From assembly GCA_030592605.1 (NCBI GenBank), contig JAUVIT010000029.1:1-10381 (forward strand): a stretch of 10,381 bases of DNA. Reading direction: 5' to 3'. Both the position numbers and the translations under genes were made by a program. This DNA is from Bacteroidota bacterium (GTDB lineage Bacteria > Bacteroidota > Bacteroidia > Bacteroidales > GCA-2748055). Numbering within the stretch: the first letter of the stretch is position 1; each line of letters starts with the position of its first letter. The notes beneath the pieces were generated by a model. That model searched no databases and was not told the origin of the DNA. It saw only the letters and a program-made list of their open reading frames with translations. Shown here piece after piece: positions 1 to 6,700 of this stretch.

Positions 1-1164
1 GCCATTAATTTTCTGACCATCACAGGGCTGGAGTATTCCTTTTTCCAGCAACCCTCCAGCAGAATCCTGAAACAAAAAATTGAAAACCTGAATGGGGAAC
101 TCACACTGAATTTCCAGGATTTCTGGAGACAGAATGTGGGAAAGAAAAATAAGATCAAAATCAACTTTGAACTATCCCATTACGACCACACCAATCCGGA
201 AAAAAGCGGAAAACCCTTTTTAGAGTTCTGGATCAAAGATGAGCAGGAAAGGCTCTACCCCAAGCAGCGGAGCCGCGGGGTGAGGTGGTTTCTCTCCTTC
301 TTCCTGGAACTGAAGGCTACCGCCATGGATAAAAGCAAGCACGATAAGGTCTTGCTCATCGATGAACCGGCAGTCAGCCTGCATGCACGAGCCCAGGAAG
401 ATGTTCTCAAGGTATTTGATGATATCAAGGAACGGATTCAGATCATATACACCACCCACTCTCCCCACCTGATCGATGTAAACAAGTTATACAGAATCCT
501 GGCTGTGCAGCGAGCCATCCAAGACGATATGAAGAGTGAAACACTGGTCTACAGTGCGCGATCCCTCAAATCTGCCACAGCCGACACCCTCTCCCCCATT
601 TACTCCACCATGGGTGCCAGGCTAAGCCAGCAAGAGATTATCAAATCATTCAATAATGTCATTGTCAAGGACCTGGGCACCTACTATTTCATGAAAGCCA
701 TCGTTGCACTTACAGGCTTCGAAAAAGAGTGTTATTTTCTACCTGCCTCAGGAGCAGAGAGCATCCCCATGATGGTCAATATCCTTATGGGTTGGGGCAT
801 TGATTATATTATTCTAAATTTCGGAAATTCCGAAGAGCGGCTGGTGCATGAAAAATTAATGAAAGAGCAATACAACAATAAAATTGATCTGGCCAATAAG
901 CAGATGCTATTCCTGGAGGATCATCCTGATACAGAGGACCTTTTCTCCACCATAGATTTCAAAAAATACGTGGTAAAAGTGAGGGAAGGAATCACCGTCA
1001 GAAACTCGGAATACCTCATAGACAACAATTACTCCAGGGCTATTCTTGCATCTAATTTTCTGCAGGAAGTCACCAGCGAAAATGTGAGTTTCAAAACCCT
1101 TGACGATGAAACCCGGGATAACCTGAACAATTTTATCCAGCAACTTTCTGTCCTCCTAAAATAG
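1..1164 (+). CDS. OLD-like AAA/ABC ATPase with degenerate Toprim-like C-terminal domain (5' end missing)
   Basis: The reading frame is open from base 1 to the TAG at 1162-1164, so the gene enters from outside the window; the GTG at 136 is only an internal codon. The visible part begins in the lid region of an AAA_15/AAA_21-type ATPase. It then shows an ABC-like signature (RSRGVRWFLSF, about 280-312), a Walker B box VLLIDEP (349-369, Asp and catalytic Glu at 361-366) and an H-loop TTHSP (His at 457-459). Walker A must lie upstream. The C-terminal part follows the layout of the OLD-family Toprim domain (LPASGAESIP, then GWGIDYIIL, then TEDLF), but the expected VEGxxD is VKDLGT (664-681) and the expected acidic DxD site reads NFGN (817-828). 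ATP binding is well supported. Nuclease activity is doubtful. Relatives act in phage defence or DNA processing, but no partner gene is visible, so no system can be named. Confidence 0.85.
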   Translation, partial: AINFLTITGLEYSFFQQPSSRILKQKIENLNGELTLNFQDFWRQNVGKKNKIKINFELSHYDHTNPEKSGKPFLEFWIKDEQERLYPKQRSRGVRWFLSFFLELKATAMDKSKHDKVLLIDEPAVSLHARAQEDVLKVFDDIKERIQIIYTTHSPHLIDVNKLYRILAVQRAIQDDMKSETLVYSARSLKSATADTLSPIYSTMGARLSQQEIIKSFNNVIVKDLGTYYFMKAIVALTGFEKECYFLPASGAESIPMMVNILMGWGIDYIILNFGNSEERLVHEKLMKEQYNNKIDLANKQMLFLEDHPDTEDLFSTIDFKKYVVKVREGITVRNSEYLIDNNYSRAILASNFLQEVTSENVSFKTLDDETRDNLNNFIQQLSVLLK

Positions 1165-1178
1165 CCTGAATAGTGTCT

Positions 1179-2261
1179 ATGAAAATCCGTTTAAGTATTA
1201 CAGCTCTGATCCTGCTACTCGCATTCAACCTCTCTTCCAGAGGGCAGGACACTGTTCTCTTGTTCCATCCAACCGCCTACAACCTGGAGCTTATTCAAAA
1301 GCTGATGGAGGAAGATTTGTTCCCCCTGGAAGGCTATCATGTTCTGGGAGTGTATCACCCAGGTGAAAGTTATGACTACAGCGAGGCTGAAAGCTATATT
1401 GACAAGCACCAATCTTCCCTTTTCAGCCTGAGGGAGGTGAAGGGAGAATTGGGACCTACTAACATTTTCAGGGAAAATCCTGCTACAGATCAGTTCAGGG
1501 ATCTGTTTGAATGCTCTCAAGGGGCCCTCTTCATGGGCGGGCCTGATATCCCTCCTGTGGTATATGGAGAGGAGGTTCACTTATTAACCAGTGTCACCGA
1601 TCCATTCAGGCACTATGTAGAATTATCCTATCTTTTTCATCTCCTGGGAGGTAATCAGAATACAAGTTGGATAGCATATCTGGAGGAGCATCCCGACTAT
1701 GTGATCAATGGGATCTGCCTCGGCATGCAAACCATGAATGTGGCTACCGGGGGGACCATGATACAGGATATTCCCACCGAACTTTACGGGATCTGGCAGG
1801 CAGAAGATATTCTCGCCCTGCCACGGGACCAGATGCATCGCAACTACATGGATTATCTAAACACGGGATGCGAGGATCCCACCTCCTATCACTTTCACAA
1901 GGTAGCTCTGAAAGCTAATATGTGGCTAAGCAGTGGACTTGGTTTCAATAGTGATACAGCCCCCCTGGTGCTCAGTTCACACCATCAGGCCATTGAGAAG
2001 CTGGGCCTGGGATGGGAAGTTAATGCCACCTCCATGGATGGAAAGATAATTGAAGGGATCCAACACTCCCGTTATCCCAATGTGCTGGGGATCCAGTTCC
2101 ACCCTGAGAAACCAGGGCTATTCGATCCATCTATCAAACATCCGGCCAGCTGTAAGAGCACCATCAATTTCCAGGAGGCCATTGCCAACAGCGAGTCTTA
2201 TGATTTCCATGTGGCATTTTGGAACTACCTGGGGAAGCTCTTACAAACTAACAGGGATTAA
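1179..2261 (+). CDS. Exported peptidase C26 / PuuD-like class I glutamine amidotransferase family hydrolase
   Basis: The product is 360 residues when started at ATG 1179; an in-frame GTG at 1173 is a weaker choice because the signal peptide follows the ATG directly. Residues 1-22 form a Sec signal peptide (KIR, then a hydrophobic ALILLLAF core, then SSRGQ), so the enzyme should act in the periplasm. The mature part has the C26 hallmark FMGGPDIPPVVYG, a nucleophile elbow GICLGMQ with Cys180 (codon 1716-1718), the SSHHQAIEKLG segment, and GIQFHPE carrying the catalytic His308 and Glu310. The triad is complete. Family members hydrolyse gamma-glutamyl bonds (gamma-glutamyl-GABA in PuuD, folate polyglutamates in GGH); the substrate here is unknown. 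It is about 100 residues longer than PuuD owing to the signal peptide and extra segments, for example before the HFHKV motif. It lies 14 bases after the ATPase gene with no visible promoter between them, so cotranscription is possible but a functional link is not shown. Confidence 0.85.
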   Translation: MKIRLSITALILLLAFNLSSRGQDTVLLFHPTAYNLELIQKLMEEDLFPLEGYHVLGVYHPGESYDYSEAESYIDKHQSSLFSLREVKGELGPTNIFRENPATDQFRDLFECSQGALFMGGPDIPPVVYGEEVHLLTSVTDPFRHYVELSYLFHLLGGNQNTSWIAYLEEHPDYVINGICLGMQTMNVATGGTMIQDIPTELYGIWQAEDILALPRDQMHRNYMDYLNTGCEDPTSYHFHKVALKANMWLSSGLGFNSDTAPLVLSSHHQAIEKLGLGWEVNATSMDGKIIEGIQHSRYPNVLGIQFHPEKPGLFDPSIKHPASCKSTINFQEAIANSESYDFHVAFWNYLGKLLQTNRD

Positions 2262-2270
2262 GAAAAGTTT

Positions 2271-2645
2271 TTACTCGATCTCAATGAAATTGATTTTCAA
2301 ATCGAGGATGGAGGCATAATACTCTCCCCGCTCCAGAATATCATCATCGCCCTCCTCATATACCCAGTTGATTTTAAGGTCGTAGCCATCGTTATCAACT
2401 TCCTTAAGTTTTTTTAGCAACCTGAGCATATACTTGGAAGTACCACTGTTCAGGTATTCCATTTCTATATCAACCTCTGTAAATGCAGGTGGAGAGGAGG
2501 CAAAAGCAATGATCCAGTCAAGTATATCCTCGTAGAAAAGTGAAACATCTTCGGGGATGGACCTGCCTTTAAATTTTACTTTACCGGAGGGATCCAGTAA
2601 TACGTAAGGGGTTTTCTGTGTAGGCTGAAATTCTAGTTTGTCCAT
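2271..2645 (-). CDS. SiaC-family (DUF1987) small regulatory protein
   Basis: This is a 124-residue soluble acidic protein. Its N-terminal half carries the family pattern: a short strand ending in TP, LDPSGKVKFKGRSIPED, FYEDILDWI, and then the segment EYLNSGTSKYMLRLLKKL (residues 63-80). In Pseudomonas SiaC, a partner-switch protein, a threonine in the matching NTSS segment is phosphorylated by the SiaB kinase and dephosphorylated by the SiaA PP2C phosphatase, which controls binding to a diguanylate cyclase. Here that motif reads NSGTS, so Ser67 or Thr69 would be the candidate site. No SiaA-, SiaB- or cyclase-like gene is in the window, so it is an orphan in this stretch. It lies 90 bases downstream of tsaD on the same strand and may be cotranscribed with it. 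GGTAAAGG directly abuts the ATG, too close for a normal Shine-Dalgarno site. The stop codon is 9 bases from that of the convergent amidotransferase gene. Family assignment is good; function is inferred. Confidence 0.82.
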   Translation of the reverse strand: MDKLEFQPTQKTPYVLLDPSGKVKFKGRSIPEDVSLFYEDILDWIIAFASSPPAFTEVDIEMEYLNSGTSKYMLRLLKKLKEVDNDGYDLKINWVYEEGDDDILERGEYYASILDLKINFIEIE

Positions 2646-2735
2646 CCTTTACCAAAAAAGTACCAACAATATAGTAATTTTTGCGGCAAGGGAGTGTCTT
2701 CGTTTTTAATTTTCTCCAACAATTTGGCCGCTAAC

Positions 2736-3755
2736 TTAGAAATACATTCTGGCCAGGGGAGCAATATCATCACTTGCGAAATATCCCTCAAGGTAACGGT
2801 AATAACCTGTGATGGCAATCATCGCTGCATTATCTGTCGTAAAAATGAGGGGGGGGATAAATAATTCCCAATTCCGCTTTTCCGCTTCCCTTTCCATAGC
2901 TGAGCGCAAACCCGTGTTGGCAGAAACTCCTCCCGCCAGGGCTACCTGATCTATTCCGGTATGCTCCATAGCCTTCCTGAGCTTGTTGAGTAGAATATCA
3001 ATTATGGTATGCTGCAGTGATGCTGCAAGGTCAGCTTTGTTCTTCTCCACGAATTCAGGATCCGTTTTAAGCTGGTCCCTGAGATAGTATAAAAAGGAAG
3101 TTTTTAAACCACTAAAAGAATAATCAAATCCGGCTAATCTGGGTTTGTTGAAAGTAAACCTGAGGCCATCACCCTGCTGTGCCAGCCGGTCCACATGCGG
3201 TCCGCCCGGATATGGTAAGCCGAGAAGTTTGGCGCATTTGTCAAAAGCTTCCCCCGCCGCATCATCGATGGTTCGTCCAAGGATCTCCATGGTATGATGA
3301 TCCCTTACCACCACAAGTTGGGTATGACCACCCGAAACCAGCAGACATAAAAATGGGAAACGAGGCGAATGGCCCATAGATACTGAGGACTGAATAAAAT
3401 GAACCATAATATGTGCCTGGAGATGATTTACCTCAATCATTGGAATACCCAGTGCTGCTGCAAATCCCTTGGTAAAAGAGGTTCCCACCAACAAAGAACC
3501 CAGAAGTCCGGGTCCCCGGGTAAATGCCACCGCATCAATATCTCTGCTGGAAATACCAGCCTCTTTCAGCGCACGATCTACTACCGGCACAATGTTTTGC
3601 TGATGTGCCCTGGAAGCCAATTCAGGCACCACCCCACCATATTTTTCGTGCACATCCTGCCCTGCAATCACATTGGAAAGGAGTTGCCGATCTCTAATTA
3701 CAGCAGCAGAAGTATCATCGCAGGAGGATTCAATGCCCAGAATTAGCGTGCCCAT
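2736..3755 (-). CDS. tsaD: TsaD, tRNA N6-threonylcarbamoyladenosine (t6A37) transferase subunit
   Basis: This is a full-length TsaD/Kae1 protein of 339 residues, the normal bacterial size. It transfers the threonylcarbamoyl group from TC-AMP onto A37 of ANN-decoding tRNAs, working in the cytoplasm with TsaB and TsaE. The ASKHA-fold signatures are all present: LGIESSCDDTSAA at residues 6-18, the metal-binding pair in NHLQAH (His111 and His115), SGGHTQ at 141-146, DDAAGEAFDK at 164-173, SFSGLKTSF, ALAGGVSANTG near 275, and the distal metal-ligand Asp in TTDNAAM (Asp308). Nothing is missing. The start is ATG at 3755-3753, immediately before the conserved N-terminal strand. The gene is divergent from the TamB-family gene with overlapping start codons, so its promoter must lie inside that gene; a -7-like element is seen at 3807-3800. 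The gene is expected to be essential or nearly so. Confidence 0.97.
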   Translation of the reverse strand: MGTLILGIESSCDDTSAAVIRDRQLLSNVIAGQDVHEKYGGVVPELASRAHQQNIVPVVDRALKEAGISSRDIDAVAFTRGPGLLGSLLVGTSFTKGFAAALGIPMIEVNHLQAHIMVHFIQSSVSMGHSPRFPFLCLLVSGGHTQLVVVRDHHTMEILGRTIDDAAGEAFDKCAKLLGLPYPGGPHVDRLAQQGDGLRFTFNKPRLAGFDYSFSGLKTSFLYYLRDQLKTDPEFVEKNKADLAASLQHTIIDILLNKLRKAMEHTGIDQVALAGGVSANTGLRSAMEREAEKRNWELFIPPLIFTTDNAAMIAITGYYRYLEGYFASDDIAPLARMYF

Positions 3756-6700
3756 GACAACTTTTTATATTTTTACAGTGTTTGAATCAATAGAAAGTGC
3801 AAAAGTAATTAAAAAGTTAGCGAAAATAGGATTGATCGTGGTATTGCTTATTCTGGCAGTTCCTTCGCTTTCATTACTCTTTTTACAAAACAGGCAGGTT
3901 CAGACAAAGGTCAGTCAAATGCTGACCGAGCAATTGTCGGAACAACTTCAGGCTACTGTTTCACTTTCGTCGGTGAACTATACTTTCTTTAAAAGGGTTC
4001 AGATAAGGGATCTTTATATCGAGGACCTGCATGGAGACACTTTGATCTACTCCGAGCTCACCAAAATTCGTATTAAGCAGATCAGACCAGACAAGGGGAT
4101 TACTGAAATCAGGAAGATCACTTTGCAGAATGCCTGGTTGAATCTGGTCATTGAACCCGAAGGTGGGGTCAATCTGGGATTAATAATCGATCGCCTGAAA
4201 AAGCCACATGTGCCTCCGGAGCGAAAATCAAAGCTGCATATCCACGATATTACAATGAACAATGGCCGCTTCTCCCTTACTAAAACGGGACATGGCCCAT
4301 TACGATCGCAGATCGATTTCGTAGATTTTGATATGCATGAACTTGAGATCTCCGTGCTGGATCTTATCAGCGAGCAGGATACAGTGAGCATGAACATTAT
4401 CTCGCTTGAGGGTGTGGAGAAAAGTGGTTTTGAATTCAATCACCTGGCTACCCTGATGTCCATTGGCAAAAAACATATGCATTTCAATGACCTGGAAATT
4501 CTTACCCAAAAATCCGAACTGCATGTCCCTATTCTGGGATTCAATTTCGAAGTCTGGCAGGGATTTAAAGGTTTCTCCAGGGAGGTGGACCTCACTTTTG
4601 AATCGACCCATTCCCAAATAAACACGGAAGATCTCACTGTCTTTGTTTCAAAAACAGAGGGCTTGTTGTACCAGCTCACCCTTGATGGCTCTGTACATGG
4701 CAAACTGAATGATCTCAAAGGGGACAACATGCAGCTTAGCTATGACCAGCAGAGCACCCTGGCATTTGATTTCACCATGATCGGTCTGCCTGACTTTAAA
4801 AACACCTTCCTCGATTTCAACTTTAGAGAATCTAACAGCTCTGTTTTAGGCATATACGATCTGATTTCAAATCAGCGGGGTTCAGCTAATCTATCGCTCT
4901 ATCCCTGGATTAATATGGGGAAGCTTGATTTCAAGGGCCAGTTTACCGGATACCCGGATAATTTTGTAGCATCGGGTTTTATACAAACTGATATTGGACG
5001 GATGCTTGTGGACCTCTCCTTCAAACCGGACAGCATCGAGGGCATTGATTTTCAGGGGCATCTCTCAACTGGAAATTTTCAGCTTGGAAAATTCCTGGAT
5101 CAGGAAGAGCTCCTTTCTCAACTTTATATGGACGTATTGGTAGATGGAAGCCTGCATGAAGGCATCATCAATGCCGAACTGAAAGGGAACATCGACACCC
5201 TCTATCTATCCCAGTATGCATATAGCAATATTGCACTCGACGGAGTTTTTACAAACACCAACTTTACCGGTGGCTTCAGTATTACCGACCCCAATATCAG
5301 GATGGACTTCCTGGGAAGCATGGACTTTTCAGGCGATGTGCCCGCTTATAATTTTACAGCAGATGTGGCCCGTTCGCGCCCCCATTTCCTGAACCTCGGA
5401 GTGGATGATCCCAATACCTTTGCTTCATTTCTCATAGAAACAGATATAAGCGGAAGCTCCCTGGATGAACTTAATGGAGAGGTACGCCTTGTGAATAGCC
5501 TTTTTGAACGAAATGAGGCCCAGGTACAACTATATGATGTCAGGCTAAGCGCCCTAAACACTTCTGACACCTCCTCCCTGGAAATAAAATCTGAGTTGTT
5601 TGATGCCTCCATCGATGGTAAATTCAAACTTACATCTTTACCGGCCTCGCTGGAAGGTATGGCCGATCTCTATATGGGTCTTCTACCCGATAAAGATCCC
5701 GAAACCGATACGATCAACCAGCTAAACTTTCATGCAGATCTGCACCATGTGAATCCAATTCTGGATTTCTTCCTTCCAAAAATTCAGATTGCTGAAGGGA
5801 GCAGGATATACGGATCATACAATCCCTCACAGGAGATATACCAGGCTACTGCTTCCTTTCCGAAACTTGGGATTGGTCCCATCTCCTGGTCCAATGCAGA
5901 ATTTCAAGCAGGGACATCAAACAGCGAATTTGATCTAAGCTTTACTTCCGACAGCATGGTATACGGAAAAAACTATGCCCTGGATAACCAGCAATTTCAT
6001 CTTTTTACCTCGAACGATACAGCACATCTCGATATCATATGGAATAATCAATCGGAATTGAGCTATAGCGGGGAGATCAGGCTAAACGGGACTTTTCAGT
6101 CAGATTCCCTGGCGGAGCTTGGCTTCCTTGTTGAAGTCTTACCTTCTGAACTTAATATCGGTAATGAGAACTGGCACGTGGATCCTTCTTCTGTGCTCAT
6201 TAAAAAGCAGTATCTGAATGTGGATAGCCTGTCCCTGCGAAGCCAGGAAAAACATATGCTTGCTGATGGCACCATCGCCTCCGGGGGAGATCAGGAGTTC
6301 AAGCTGGATTTCAGGAAACTGAATCTGGATGAAATGGCTAGTTTGATTGGGGTAAACACAGATCTGCAGGGAAATATGACAGGTGACTTTACCTACAGGG
6401 AAACAGATGGGAACCCATATATATTCTCTGATATTAATGTGGATACCCTACGTTTTAACAATCAGCTTCTGGGGCCCACCAGTCTCAAAGCTGCCTGGAA
6501 CGATTCCCGCAGGACCATCCGAATGATGATGCAATCGAAGCTGGGCGATTTCAAAACAATAGAAGTGGATGGAGATTTTACCCCGGCAACCTTAGGAGTG
6601 GATTTTGAGATCCGGCTGAATGAGTTCCAGTTACAAGCGCTTAATCCCTATGTTGAGAATCTTGTCCAGGATCTCTCCGGAACCGGTAATGTGGCCCTTA

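Noticed and set aside
136..138. GTG as the start of the left-edge ATPase
   Set aside because: The frame is open upstream to base 1, its translation continues the ATPase lid region, and Walker A would be missing with this start.
2663..2723. Direct repeat CCAACAAT at 2663-2670 and 2716-2723 in the tsaD / SiaC-family gap
   Set aside because: Eight bases repeated twice in A/T-rich DNA can arise by chance, and there are no further copies or associated features nearby.
2633..2818. Small minus-strand frame spanning the tsaD 3' end and the gap to the SiaC-family gene
   Set aside because: It overlaps the conserved tsaD C-terminus in another frame and shows no domain or signal.
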